Shown piece by piece: positions 24,895 through 35,000 of a DNA stretch of 52,398 bases; the stretch's first letter is position 1; each line of letters starts with the position of its first letter. The translations under genes were made by a program, and so were the position numbers. The notes beneath the pieces were generated by a model. That model saw only the letters and a program-made list of their open reading frames with translations. It searched no databases and was not told the origin of the DNA. Source of the DNA: an uncultured Duganella sp. (GTDB taxonomy: Bacteria > Pseudomonadota > Gammaproteobacteria > Burkholderiales > Burkholderiaceae); assembly GCA_946482335.1 (NCBI GenBank), contig CAMLRG010000012.1, positions 1-52,398 on the forward strand. Reading direction: 5' to 3'.

Positions 24895-26490
24895 ATGCGC
24901 AGCACACCACACGCAGCCGAACACGAAACCCTTCTGGAAGACGGTAAACCCATCGTCATCACCACGGACTTGCAGGGCCGCCTGACCTACGCCAACTCGA
25001 CCTTCATCGCGGTCAGCGGCTATGCCGCCGAAGAGCTCAGCGGGCGTCCGCAAAAAGCGCTCTACCATCCCGACATGCCGGCTGAAGCGGAGGAAGACAT
25101 GCTGCGCACCACGATGTCGGGCGAACCATGGCGCGGCCTGGTCAAGTACCGCTGCAAGGATGGCGGCTATTTCTGGTGCATCGCCAACGTCACACCGGTG
25201 ATCGAAAAGGACCGCACCACCGGCTTCATGTCGGTGTGCACCAACCCCAAGCGCAAACAGGTGGAGGACGCGGAGCGGTTGTACCGCACCGTGAAGGGTC
25301 CCAATCCCGACGGCGTGCGCATCGTGCGTGGCGCCGCCGCAGCGCGCGGGCGGCGCAAGCTGGCCAATGCCCTGCGCGACATTTCGCTGGCGCAGCGCCT
25401 GGCCCTGAGCTTCGGCAGCATGGCGCTGCTGGCACTGTCGATGGGCTTGCACGCAGTGCTGCCCTACCCGGACACCGCCCTGCACGTGCAGGCGCTGCTG
25501 CTGGCGGCGCTGGCCTTGTATGGCTGGTTCACCCTGCACCGCGCCATCGTGTCGCCGGTCCAGGCCTGCATCAAGGCCACCCGCATCCTGGCCGGCGGCG
25601 ACCTGACCACGCGCATGGCGGTCGACCGCCACGATGAACTGGGACAGCTGCAAGCCTTCGTGCGCCAGTTGAACCTGAACCTGGCATCGATCCTGGGCGA
25701 CATCCGCGGCAATTTCGCGCTGACCCGCAGCACCACGACGCAAGTGCGCACGGCCAATGCCGACCTGGCGGCACGTACCGAGGCGCAGGCTGCCAACCTG
25801 GAACAGACCTCGGCACATATGGGGCAGATCACCGGCACGGTGAGCCAGACCGCCGACAACGTCAACACCGCCAATGGCGTGGCCAACGAGGCGACTGCCC
25901 TGGCGGGGCGCACCGGCGTGGCAGTGGCACAGGTGGTAACGGCGATGGACGAGATCCGTCAATCCTCGCGCAAGATCGTCGATATCATCGGCCTGATCGA
26001 CGGCATCGCTTTCCAGACCAATATCCTGGCCCTGAATGCGGCGGTGGAAGCGGCGCGTGCCGGCGAAAGCGGGCGCGGTTTCGCGGTCGTCGCCAGCGAA
26101 GTGCGCAACCTGGCGCAGCGCAGCGCGGCCGCGGCGAAGGACATCAAGGCCTTGATCGATGCATCTGCCGACAAGATCGAGGGCGGGGCCAGCGTGGCTA
26201 CGGCCGCCGGCGCCGATATGGATGCGGTGATTGCGGCGATCGGCCGGGTGGCCGCCATCATGGGCGACATCAGCGGCGCCACGCGCGAACAAAGCAATGG
26301 CGTCAGCCAGGTCAAGGATGCGATCGTGGAACTGGACGAGGTGACACGCCAGAACAGCAAGATGGTGGAGGAGGCGTCTGCCGCCACCGGTGTGCTGGAT
26401 GTCCAGGCGCAGGCGGTGGCGCGGGCGCTGGAGGTGTTCAAGCTGCCGGCGGCCAAACCGGCAAACCGGGGTCAGGCCCTGAGGGCCTGA
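24895..26490 (+). CDS. PAS-domain methyl-accepting chemotaxis protein (Aer-like)
   Basis: A 531-residue chemoreceptor. N-terminal cytosolic PAS (about 20-125: [22 protein letters not shown]), then two adjacent membrane helices (about 170-220), a HAMP segment ([23 protein letters not shown]) and the signalling domain with conserved hairpin tip [21 protein letters not shown] and adjoining [19 protein letters not shown]. The layout matches Aer-type energy/redox sensors with no periplasmic domain. The extreme C-terminus (about ANRGQALRA) and stop codon fall inside a REP-like palindrome starting at 26455, so the original end was probably altered. Confidence 0.92.
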   Translation: MRSTPHAAEHETLLEDGKPIVITTDLQGRLTYANSTFIAVSGYAAEELSGRPQKALYHPDMPAEAEEDMLRTTMSGEPWRGLVKYRCKDGGYFWCIANVTPVIEKDRTTGFMSVCTNPKRKQVEDAERLYRTVKGPNPDGVRIVRGAAAARGRRKLANALRDISLAQRLALSFGSMALLALSMGLHAVLPYPDTALHVQALLLAALALYGWFTLHRAIVSPVQACIKATRILAGGDLTTRMAVDRHDELGQLQAFVRQLNLNLASILGDIRGNFALTRSTTTQVRTANADLAARTEAQAANLEQTSAHMGQITGTVSQTADNVNTANGVANEATALAGRTGVAVAQVVTAMDEIRQSSRKIVDIIGLIDGIAFQTNILALNAAVEAARAGESGRGFAVVASEVRNLAQRSAAAAKDIKALIDASADKIEGGASVATAAGADMDAVIAAIGRVAAIMGDISGATREQSNGVSQVKDAIVELDEVTRQNSKMVEEASAATGVLDVQAQAVARALEVFKLPAAKPANRGQALRA

Positions 26491-26507
26491 CCCCAGCTTC
26501 AGCGGTT
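26455..26507. repeat. REP-like palindromic element, copy B
   Basis: Perfect 13-bp arms (26468-26480 and 26482-26494, core GGGGTCAGGCCCT/AGGGCCTGACCCC) inside AAACCG (from 26455) and CGGTTT (to 26507). Same architecture and spacing as copy A at 4249-4301. It overlaps the 3' ends of both the chemoreceptor and the convergent TraB/GumN gene. Confidence 0.8.
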
Positions 26508-27520
26508 TACTCGGGGGCGGATACGGTATAACCCTTGGCCCGCAAATCGGCCAGGTAGCCGCGCGGGTCGAGCAAGTGGCGCAGCGGCAGCACGGCAAAC
26601 GTCGTGCTGTTGTTCTCCAGCGCGCGCTCGGCGTTGTCCAGCCATTTCTTGCGCATGGTCTGCTCCGCCTGCTGCACTTTCTCGTTCGACTTGAACGCGG
26701 CATTGTTCTTGAGCGCACCCAGGCAGGCCTCGTCGCGCTCGGCAAAGCTCAGGGACTTGATCTTCGACATATCGCCCACCGCCCAGGCATTGGCGCGCAC
26801 GCGCATGTCGTCGAGGTCCGTTTCCAGACGTTCCACGGTTTTGGTGAAACAGGCCACATCGGTGGTCACTGAACTCTTGAATTCACGCAGCGCCTGGCCA
26901 GGATTCTCCAGCTCCATCTCGACGCTGCTGCGCGTGACCTTGACCTTGTGCTGCTCGGCGAGCTTGAAGATGGTGTCACCAACGTTGGTGCGCATCGTCA
27001 GCCCATTCTTTTCCAGGCCGCGCTTGTACAAGGTTTCACCGGCAAATACAGGGCGTTCGCGCTCGATGCCGTTGTCCTTGCCGATGTACTTGGCCTTGAG
27101 CGCCTGCCAGCGGTCGTAGGTCTCTGCGGGCAGCACGTCGATCAGCTTCGCACCATCCGGATTGTCCTTGAAGCCAACGGCGTAAGGCAGCGCCTTCAAG
27201 CCGCCCCACCAGCCGACCTGCAGGCCGAAATTCGGCTTGGCCAGGAATTCCTGGGATCTGGACAGGATTGCTTCCACCTCATGCGAACGCCAATCCATCT
27301 TGATCGGCAGCGGCGCGTAATCGCCGAACACGTACATCACGTGCTCGCCTTTGCTGACCTTCCACAGGCCCGGCCCTGGGCGCTGGCCGGTAATCACGAC
27401 TTTCTCACCTTCCGCCGCTACGGCGTCCTGCGCTGCCTCGGGCGCAGGAGATTGCTCCTGCGCCCAGGCACTTGCCGCCAGCAGGCCGAATGCCAGGGCG
27501 GATATCACTCGCTTTGCCAT
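26507..27520 (-). CDS. TraB/GumN-family exported protein
   Basis: A 337-residue protein with Sec signal MAKRVISALAFGLLAASAWA and a body assigned to TraB/GumN (erythromycin-esterase-like fold, putative metallo-hydrolase) from the YVFGDYAPLPIKMDWRSHEVEAIL beginning and the C-terminal RALENNSTTFAVLPLRHLLDPRGYLADLRAKGY. The family's N-terminal GTxH motif, normally after the second strand, is replaced by GDYA here, so the usual histidine is missing. It lies 47 bp after the GH109-type gene in the same direction and may be a fourth member of that transcript; a TTACG-CTTT-CGTAA hairpin (27525-27538) sits just before its start. Confidence 0.7.
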   Translation of the reverse strand: MAKRVISALAFGLLAASAWAQEQSPAPEAAQDAVAAEGEKVVITGQRPGPGLWKVSKGEHVMYVFGDYAPLPIKMDWRSHEVEAILSRSQEFLAKPNFGLQVGWWGGLKALPYAVGFKDNPDGAKLIDVLPAETYDRWQALKAKYIGKDNGIERERPVFAGETLYKRGLEKNGLTMRTNVGDTIFKLAEQHKVKVTRSSVEMELENPGQALREFKSSVTTDVACFTKTVERLETDLDDMRVRANAWAVGDMSKIKSLSFAERDEACLGALKNNAAFKSNEKVQQAEQTMRKKWLDNAERALENNSTTFAVLPLRHLLDPRGYLADLRAKGYTVSAPE

Positions 27521-27567
27521 CCTCTTACGCTTTCGTAATGGTTAAGAGAATGGCAATACTACCTCAA

Positions 27568-28932
27568 CTAGTAACGGTCGTCGAATGCGAAGATCGGCTG
27601 CCGCTTGCTCCATTGCCCGCGCGTGAAATCGGGGAAGTCCAGCGTCTGGAAATTCTGCGCGATCGAATGCTCCGACAGCGGCGTGATGGCGCTCCAGGTC
27701 ACCGCGTCGTAGATATCGATCGGCATTGGCGCGCGCGCCTTCAAGGCTTCGACGAACGCGTGGATCACGAAGTAATCCATGCCGCCGTGGCCGGCCCCGG
27801 CAGCTTCGCCCGCGTACTTGCGCCACAGCGGGTGGTCGAACTTGTCCTGGTAGGACTGGAAGTCCTCCCACTGGTGCGGCTTGCTCTGGCCTTCGATGTG
27901 GATGGAGCGGTTCACGTCCATCCACAGGCCGTTGGTGCCTTGCACACGGAAGCCCAGCGAATACGGGCGCGGCAGCGAAGTGTCGTGCTGCAGCAGGATG
28001 GTCTCGCCGTTCTCGCACGACAGCGTGGTGGTCACGATATCGCCCAGGCGGAATTTCACTTTGCCGCTCGGGTGCCCTGCGCCGCCCTGCTTGACGACGT
28101 AATCGTGCAGGCCTCGCGCCTTGGTCGCGAAGGTATTGATGCGGGTGAAGCGGTTGCCTCGGTTGATGTTGGTGTACATCGCGCAAGGACCGATGCCGTG
28201 GCTCGGATACAGTTCGCCATTGCGCTGCACCGAATGCGTCGTGCGCCACTTCGCCTCCGACCAGCCCTTGTCGCCAAATTCGACGCCGCCGCCGTAAGGC
28301 TTGGCCGGGTCGCCGCTGTTGAACTTCACGGCGCGCAAATCATGCTGGTAGCCGCCCTGCAGGTGCACCAGCTCGCCGAACAGGCCGGCGCGCACCATCT
28401 GCAGCACCGCCATCACGTCGCGGCGGTAGCACACGTTCTCCAGCAGCATGTACGGCGTGCCGCTGCGCAGCTGCGCATCCAGCACGTCCCAGTGGTCCTT
28501 CAGCGTGACGCCGGCCACCACTTCGCAGCCGACCGGCACCTTGGCCTGCATGGCGTCGATCGCCATCTGCGCATGCCATTCCCATGGGGTGGCGATGATC
28601 ACCCCGTCGAGTTCTTTCGCATCCAGCATGCGCCGGTAGGCGTGCTTGTCGCCATCCTCGCCGAAGGTGCGCGGTTTCGGTTTGCCGGCCTTCTCCGCCA
28701 TGGCCAGTGCCTTGCCCAGCATGACCGGTTCGATATCGCACAGCGCTGCCACTTCCACGTCATTGCGGCGCAGCAGTTCGCGCAGCAGCACCTGGCCGCG
28801 CATGCCGGTGCCGATCATGCCGATGCGCAGGCGCTCGCGGCTGCCGGCCGCGAACGCGCCCGGCATCAGCAGGCTGCCCGCCAGCGCGGCGCCGGCGGTG
28901 AGAAAATGTCGTCGATTGAATTGCTTGTCCAT
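27568..28932 (-). CDS. GH109-like Gfo/Idh/MocA protein: predicted alpha-N-acetylgalactosaminidase, Tat-exported
   Basis: A 454-residue protein. The N-terminus carries a twin-arginine motif RRHFLTAG (7-14) and a hydrophobic stretch ending GAFAAG. The NAD-binding Rossmann fold starts GMIGTGMRG (38-46). The stretches TPWEWHAQMAIDAM (115-128), GTPYMLLENVCYRRDVMAV (158-176) and YPSHGIGP (242-249, candidate catalytic His245) match the GH109 family, which uses tightly bound NAD+ to cleave terminal alpha-GalNAc by oxidation and elimination. Last structural gene of a cotranscribed GH31-receptor-GH109 set; a role releasing GalNAc in the periplasm is an inference from family and neighbours. A generic dehydrogenase is the alternative. 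Confidence 0.85.
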   Translation of the reverse strand: MDKQFNRRHFLTAGAALAGSLLMPGAFAAGSRERLRIGMIGTGMRGQVLLRELLRRNDVEVAALCDIEPVMLGKALAMAEKAGKPKPRTFGEDGDKHAYRRMLDAKELDGVIIATPWEWHAQMAIDAMQAKVPVGCEVVAGVTLKDHWDVLDAQLRSGTPYMLLENVCYRRDVMAVLQMVRAGLFGELVHLQGGYQHDLRAVKFNSGDPAKPYGGGVEFGDKGWSEAKWRTTHSVQRNGELYPSHGIGPCAMYTNINRGNRFTRINTFATKARGLHDYVVKQGGAGHPSGKVKFRLGDIVTTTLSCENGETILLQHDTSLPRPYSLGFRVQGTNGLWMDVNRSIHIEGQSKPHQWEDFQSYQDKFDHPLWRKYAGEAAGAGHGGMDYFVIHAFVEALKARAPMPIDIYDAVTWSAITPLSEHSIAQNFQTLDFPDFTRGQWSKRQPIFAFDDRY

Positions 28933-28962
28933 CTAATCTTGCCTCTCAGGTTGGGACGCAGG

Positions 28963-31932
28963 TTACCAGAATTTGTAGTTGGCAGAGAGCGTGAAGGTAC
29001 GGCCGAACAGGTTGTGCTGGTGGTTGTAGCCTTCCCAGCCGTTCGGGTCGTAGTACGGCATCTTGTTGGTCAGGTTCTTGATGTTCAGGCCCAATTCCAG
29101 GTTCTTGACCGGTTTCCAGTTGAAGCCCAGGTTGACGGTGGTGTACGACGGCTGGCCGTCGCACATGCTTTCCGGCATCGCCACGCCGGCCGCGGTGCAG
29201 TTCTCACGCGTATTGTCCGTGTCGTATTCGCCGTAAGCCCATTTGGCCTTGCCGGTGTAATTCACGAACAGGCTGGTGACGAAGTTCTGGTAGCTCCAGT
29301 CCGCGTTCAGCGTGGCGCGCAGGCGCGGCGAATCGTAATAGCCTACATAGTTGCCGGAGAAGCCGCTGCCGTCGTCGTAGTTGTAGGTTTCGCGCTTGCG
29401 GATGGTGAATGCGGCGCCGGTACCCAGCTTGCCGTATCCGCCCAGCGACCAGCGTGCACGCGCGTCGATGTCGAAGCCGTCGAGCAAGGTGCGGCCACGG
29501 TTGGAGTAGGAGTTGATCAAGCCGCCCAGGTTGCCCACCGAGTACTTCGGCAGCGCGCCGGTGCAAGCCGCCGCGTTGGCCGGATTGGCGCACATGGTCG
29601 CTACCGCCGCCATGTTGGCGCGGTCGGCATCGGTCAGGTCGTTGCGGATTGCCTGGCTGGTGCCTGCCAGGCCCGGGCCATACTTGTCCACCAGGTCCGT
29701 GAACAGCTGGTTGAAGTCCTGCCGCACGATTTCATTGCGGCGGTAGACGAACCAGTAATCCAGCGAGATGCTGACGTCCTTGGCCGGCTGCAGCACCAGG
29801 CCCAGGGTCGAGATCTTGGCCTTTTCCGGCTGCAGGTTGGGGTTGGGCGGCGTCAGGCCGCCGACCGTGGTGGAACAATTGGAGTTCAGCAAGGCCTTGC
29901 CGAGCTCCTGCTCGGTCTTGGTGACGGACTTCATCAGCAGCCGCGCCATGGCATTGGTTTCGTCGCAGCGCACGGTGTCGCGGATACCGCCCACCTGTGC
30001 GAACACGCCACCGCTGCCCGATTCGGCCAGGTTCGGCGCGCGGAAGCCTTCCGAGTAAGTGCCGCGCACCATGATTTCCGGACGGGCGCGCCATTGCACG
30101 CCGATTTTCGGCGCCAGGTTGGCCGAGAAGTGCGGGTACTTGTCCAGGCGCGCCGCCGCGTTGACTTCCACCGTGTCGGTGACCGGCACCACGACTTCGG
30201 CGAACAATGCACTGACGGTACGTTCGCCGTCGAACCAGGAGCCGCCCTGCTGGGTGATCAGGCCGTTGGCCGCGTCTGGATTGCCCGGGGTTTCGAAGCT
30301 CTCGCGCATCAGGTTGGTGCCGAATGCGGCGCGCACTTCGCGCTCGCCCAGCTCGAAGATCGTGCCTTCGACCTTGGCGTCGAAGGTGATCAGCTTGGTC
30401 CAGGACTGGATGTCGAAGGTCGGGTAGGCTTCGCGGATCAGTGCCGCGTTGGCTGCGCTGATCTCGCCGAACTTGTAGGCAGGATTGTCGGAGATGTAGG
30501 TGCGGCCGGTAACCGGGTCCTTGTGGGTTGGACCGAAGGCCTTTTCAAAGCCCTTGGTGTTGACGTTGATGGTCTGGTACAGCGTGGAGTGGCTGCCTGC
30601 CACGCCCAGCGCGGTTTCAAAGTCCCAGCTGCCGCCCAGGTGGCCGCGCAAGCCCGCCAGCACGCGGTAATTGTCGTCCTCGTTCTTCTGCCCGAAGTGG
30701 CCGGTGGCATCCTGCAGCAGGTAGTTCAAGCCGGCCGCACCGCCCATCTTGGCGGCCATGTCGGCGTCCAGCTTGCCCTTGAGGTAGACGTTGTTCGGGC
30801 CCAGGTAAGGGTAGCTGAAGGTATTCAGCTTGGTGCCGGTATTGCGCGCGAACCAGTTGTTGGTGGTGCCGCTGTTGAAGCTGCGCGGGCCGTTTTCGCC
30901 GCGCATCCTGATGTGGGTGAAGGCTGCTTCGGCAAACGCTTCCAGGTCGTCGCCGAACTTCTTGCGGCCCGACAGGAAGCCGGTCACGCGCTTTGACTCG
31001 GGCCCCGTGTCCAGCGCGAACGGCAGGGTGTTCCACACGCAGCGGGTGCCGGAAGCTTCCGTGATCGCGGTGCTGCAGCCGGTGACCGCACGCTGGGTGC
31101 GCGCATTGTTCTTCGCCGGATCGAACACGAAGAAGGTGCCTGGGTTGAGCTGGCCCGGTTCGCTGCCCACCCCGATGCGGAAGTTCGGGATGAAGTTGGG
31201 GTTGTTGACGTAGAAGTGGGCCGGGCGCTTGTCGTAGGTGTCGGCCAGCGCGATGCGGTCGCGCTGGTAGACGTTCAGGGACGCCATCACGTTGTAGCCA
31301 TCGTTGCCGATGTCGCCCTTGCCGAACACCAGGCTGGCCTGGTGCTCGCCGTAAGACGACACTTCCTTCGAATGGCTGGTGCTGGCTTTGGCTTCCAGGC
31401 CCTGGAAATTTTTCTTCGTGATCACGTTGATCACGCCGGCCACCGCGTCCGAGCCGTAGACTGCCGAAGCGCCGTCGGTCAGGATTTCCATCCGTTCGAT
31501 CGCCGCGGCGGGGATGGCGTCGATGTTGACGAACATGGTCTGGAAGCCGGCCGGCGCGCCGTAGAAGGACAGGCGGCGGCCGTTCAGCAGCACCAGCGTG
31601 CCCTGGGCGCCGAGGCCGCGCAGGTTGGCCTGCGAGCCGCCGTCGGAACCGGTGAACATGGAACGGAAATCTTGCTGCGCCGGGCGCGCGGCCGGCAGGT
31701 TGTCCAGCACCTGCATCAGGGTTTGCGCGCCCATGTTTTCAATCTGCTTGGCGTCGATCACCTGTACCGGCGATGCGGTTTCGGCGTTGATGCGCTTCAG
31801 GCTGGAACCGGTCACTTCGACGCGGTGCACCTTCTCGCCTTTCTCGTCCTTTTTATCGTCGCCTTCCGCAGCGAAGGCGCCGCCGGCCAATCCCACAGCT
31901 GCCAGCGCAGCGATCAATTTCTTCAGTTCCAC
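28963..31932 (-). CDS. TonB-dependent outer-membrane receptor (predicted aminosugar-glycan uptake)
   Basis: A 989-residue receptor: signal peptide (KKLIAALAAVGLAGGAFA), plug domain (VTGSSLKRINAETASPVQVID ... LMQVLDNLP ... LRGLGAQGTLVLLNGRRL ... ILTDGASAVYGSDAVAGVINVIT), then a 22-strand barrel ending in the aromatic residue typical of BAM substrates (YKFW). The start is taken as GTG at 31932, six bases after AGGAG; the longer frame begins at an ATG with no such site. It lies 81 bp after the GH31 gene and 30 bp before the GH109 gene, so it is almost certainly cotranscribed and should import oligosaccharides for them. Confidence 0.92.
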   Translation of the reverse strand: MELKKLIAALAAVGLAGGAFAAEGDDKKDEKGEKVHRVEVTGSSLKRINAETASPVQVIDAKQIENMGAQTLMQVLDNLPAARPAQQDFRSMFTGSDGGSQANLRGLGAQGTLVLLNGRRLSFYGAPAGFQTMFVNIDAIPAAAIERMEILTDGASAVYGSDAVAGVINVITKKNFQGLEAKASTSHSKEVSSYGEHQASLVFGKGDIGNDGYNVMASLNVYQRDRIALADTYDKRPAHFYVNNPNFIPNFRIGVGSEPGQLNPGTFFVFDPAKNNARTQRAVTGCSTAITEASGTRCVWNTLPFALDTGPESKRVTGFLSGRKKFGDDLEAFAEAAFTHIRMRGENGPRSFNSGTTNNWFARNTGTKLNTFSYPYLGPNNVYLKGKLDADMAAKMGGAAGLNYLLQDATGHFGQKNEDDNYRVLAGLRGHLGGSWDFETALGVAGSHSTLYQTINVNTKGFEKAFGPTHKDPVTGRTYISDNPAYKFGEISAANAALIREAYPTFDIQSWTKLITFDAKVEGTIFELGEREVRAAFGTNLMRESFETPGNPDAANGLITQQGGSWFDGERTVSALFAEVVVPVTDTVEVNAAARLDKYPHFSANLAPKIGVQWRARPEIMVRGTYSEGFRAPNLAESGSGGVFAQVGGIRDTVRCDETNAMARLLMKSVTKTEQELGKALLNSNCSTTVGGLTPPNPNLQPEKAKISTLGLVLQPAKDVSISLDYWFVYRRNEIVRQDFNQLFTDLVDKYGPGLAGTSQAIRNDLTDADRANMAAVATMCANPANAAACTGALPKYSVGNLGGLINSYSNRGRTLLDGFDIDARARWSLGGYGKLGTGAAFTIRKRETYNYDDGSGFSGNYVGYYDSPRLRATLNADWSYQNFVTSLFVNYTGKAKWAYGEYDTDNTRENCTAAGVAMPESMCDGQPSYTTVNLGFNWKPVKNLELGLNIKNLTNKMPYYDPNGWEGYNHQHNLFGRTFTLSANYKFW

Positions 31933-32013
31933 ATGCCTCTCCTTTGTTTTAGTTTGCAAAACGCCCTCCCCGGTCCGAAGAGGGGTTCTTTCTGGTGACG
32001 AAAAAATGTGCGG

Positions 32014-35000
32014 TCAGCGCGCTCGGACGGTGGCGCCCTCTGTGCCTAGCAGTACGGCGTTGGCCCAGTTGCCGCATACCTGGGCGGGTCGGGTGCCGCG
32101 CGCACCCAGGGTCCGCAGGCTGAGTTGCCTCAACCCGCGCACATCGATTTCCGGCTTGACCACGGCCGGCGCGTTCACCAGGCCGCTGTCGTAGAGCAGG
32201 CGCGTGCCGCTCCAGACCTGGAATTGCAGGCCGCCGGCGCTGCGGCAGCTGTCGTCCACGCCCAGGTCGGCGCGCAGCAGGTTCCAGTTGCCTTCCAGCT
32301 GCAGGTCGATACGGCTGGCGGGGCCGACGCCCAGCCCCTTGCGGAACCACAGCCCATTCATGCGCATGTCCTTGCCCTTGCCGGCAGGGCGGTCGCGCGC
32401 GACCTCCTTCGGCAACGGCAAGTCGGACAGGAAGCGTTGCTGTTCGCCGCCTTCCTTCGCACGGTGCTCCAGGATGCGGAAGGTGGACAGCGCAATCGGG
32501 CCGGTCTCCGCCGCCTGCATGGCATTGAACGCCTTGGCCGGCGCCGCGCCTGGCTGGGCCGCGGTGACCATCGGGTCGGTGGCGGCGGCGCCTTCGCCGT
32601 CCGGGTTCTGCGTACTCAGCACTCGGAAGCGCAGCAGGCGGCCGGCGGTGGCGGGGAAGCTGATGGTTTGCGTTTCCTTTTGCAGTGCCAGGCGGCCGGT
32701 GAATGCCGGCTTGCCCCACTCGCCGTTGCTGTCGGCGATGTAGATTTCGTAATCGCGTACCTGGCCATGTTTCCAGTGCTGGTCGCTGCGCGGGGCGATC
32801 TCGATGCCGTCGATCAGGCGGCGCTCGGTGAAGCCGACGGTCCATTCGTGCGCACCGGTGCGGACCGACTGGTTGCGCGTGGTGCGGAACCAGGTCTCCG
32901 CCTTGTCGTCGAAAGCATTCTCCAGCGGATGGCCGGGCTCCTCTGCGGGGCGGTTCACCACCAGCAGCGCATCGGGCGGCAGCGCGCGGCCCAGTTCCGG
33001 CGCGGCGGGGAAATCGCCGTCTGCCGCCACGGCGAGCGCGCCTTGCACGGCGATGTGCAGCGGTTGGCGGATGTCCTGTTGCGCGGTTTTCACGTGCAGC
33101 GTACCGCCACGCTCGCCGGCGTCGTAGTACCAGCCTTCGGACGCCGCCTCATAGGCCGCGCGGTCCGCGTGCGCTGCAAGAGCGCGGCCAGCGGGGCCGG
33201 AGCTTGCGTCGACGCCGCTCGGACGCTGGCGCGCCAGCATGCGCAGCGCATAGCTGCGGCGCGGCTCTTGGCCGGCGTAGCTGCCTTCGACCGGGGCGAT
33301 GTCGACTTCGACGCGGGCCGCGCCTGCGCCGCGCGCGACATCGCCACCGTTGTCGCCGCTGGTGCGCATGCGCAGCACTTGTTGGCTGAACGCGCCTTTC
33401 TGGTACTGACGCGTATTGCCGTCATCCTCATACAGCGTGAACGACGATTCACCGTGCGGGTACAGGTCCAGCGTCAGAACGTCCTTCGGCTTTTCGCCGT
33501 CGTACAGCACTTCCGGATACATCGGCAGGATGGCCCCGGCGCGCACGAACACCGGCAGTTTGTCGAGCGACACCTGCAGGTCGATATCGCGCCCCGCCTT
33601 GCCGGCAGTGGCCTGCCGGCCGTCCCAGTAATCGAACCACGTCCCCTGCGGCAGGTGGATCGCCTTGCGCCAGCCCTGCGACACGGCCTGGCTGCGGTAC
33701 ACCGGCGCCACCAGCATGTCGCGCCCCAGCAGGAACTGGTACTTGTGCGCTTCCGTGAAAGCGGCAGGGTCGGAAGCGTAATCCCACATCAGCCCGCGCA
33801 CCAAAGGCGCGCCGCTCTGCTCGGCCTCGCGCGCCAGCGTGTACATATAAGGCGTCAGGCGCAGCTTGAGTTTCAGGTAGCGCCGGTTGATGCTGCGGTA
33901 AGGGTCGTCGAACCACCACGGATGCTTGCGCGCCGCCGCCGACCACCCCGACATCCCCATCAGCACCGGCGTGAACGCCTTCCACTGCAGGTCGCGGGTG
34001 TAGGTTTCCGGGCTGCCGCCAAAAATCGCGTCGACGTCGCCGGTGGCATACGCCTGGCCCGACAGGCCCGAGCCGATCAGTGTCGGCACGTGCCAGCGGA
34101 TGTAATCCCAGCTGGCGCTCTGGTCGCCGGTCCAGGCCACGGCGTAGCGCTGGGTGCCGGCCCAGCCCATGACGGTCCAGATGAAAGGCCGGCTGTCCGA
34201 GTTGTTCAGGATGCCGTCGTACGCGGACTTGTTGGCATCGAGCGAAAACTGGTAACCCTTGCCGGTCCACGCCACGTCGAGTTTTTGCACGCGGCTGCCG
34301 GCCGTGCCGACTTCCCACGCGATCTTGTCGACGCCATTCTCGGTCCACAGGCCGGTGCGGAAACCGTACTTCGCCAAGCCCTGCACGGTCTCCGGCAAAT
34401 TGGTGTAGCCGCAGCCGTAACCATCGTTGGGCAGGATCCAGCCGCCCGGCATGTCGTGCTCGCGGTACTTGCGCGCCACAGTGTCCACCACGTCGGGCGT
34501 TTTGCCGGTCGGGCCATCGCTCCAGCCCTTCGGCACGGTGCCGGGCTTCTTCACGTTGTCGCCATCGTTGTAGCAATCAGCGTCGCCGTACTCCAGCGCC
34601 CAGCGCGGCAGCAAGCGCGCGCGGCCGGTCCATTCGGTATAGCGCGCCAGGACGTCGCGCACATCCTTGCCGACAAAGTAGAAGGCATCGAAGCGCGGTT
34701 CCGCGTGCTGCAGGGCCACTACGTCGTGCTGGCGCAAGTCGTAACTGCCGTCGGCCCAGGTGTTGCGCAGCATGCCCCAGCCACGCGAACTCATCAGGAA
34801 CGGCGCCGGGCTGGGGCGGTCGCCCTCTTCCCAGCCGCCCGAATACGAGACGTCCAGCTGGCGGCCCTTGAATTCAAAGCGGCCGTTCTGCTGGCCGCCG
34901 CCGAAGAAACGCTCCGTCTTGTCGCTGGACAGGGTTTGCACGCTGGCCTTCTCGCCCAGCTCCAGCGGCTGCACTTCGCGCCACAGCGGCTGCGTCTCGC

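Noticed and set aside
27472..30996. An 1174-codon plus-strand ORF over the GH109 and receptor genes
   Set aside because: Antisense shadow of GC-rich coding DNA; the opposite strand has recognised domains and ribosome sites.
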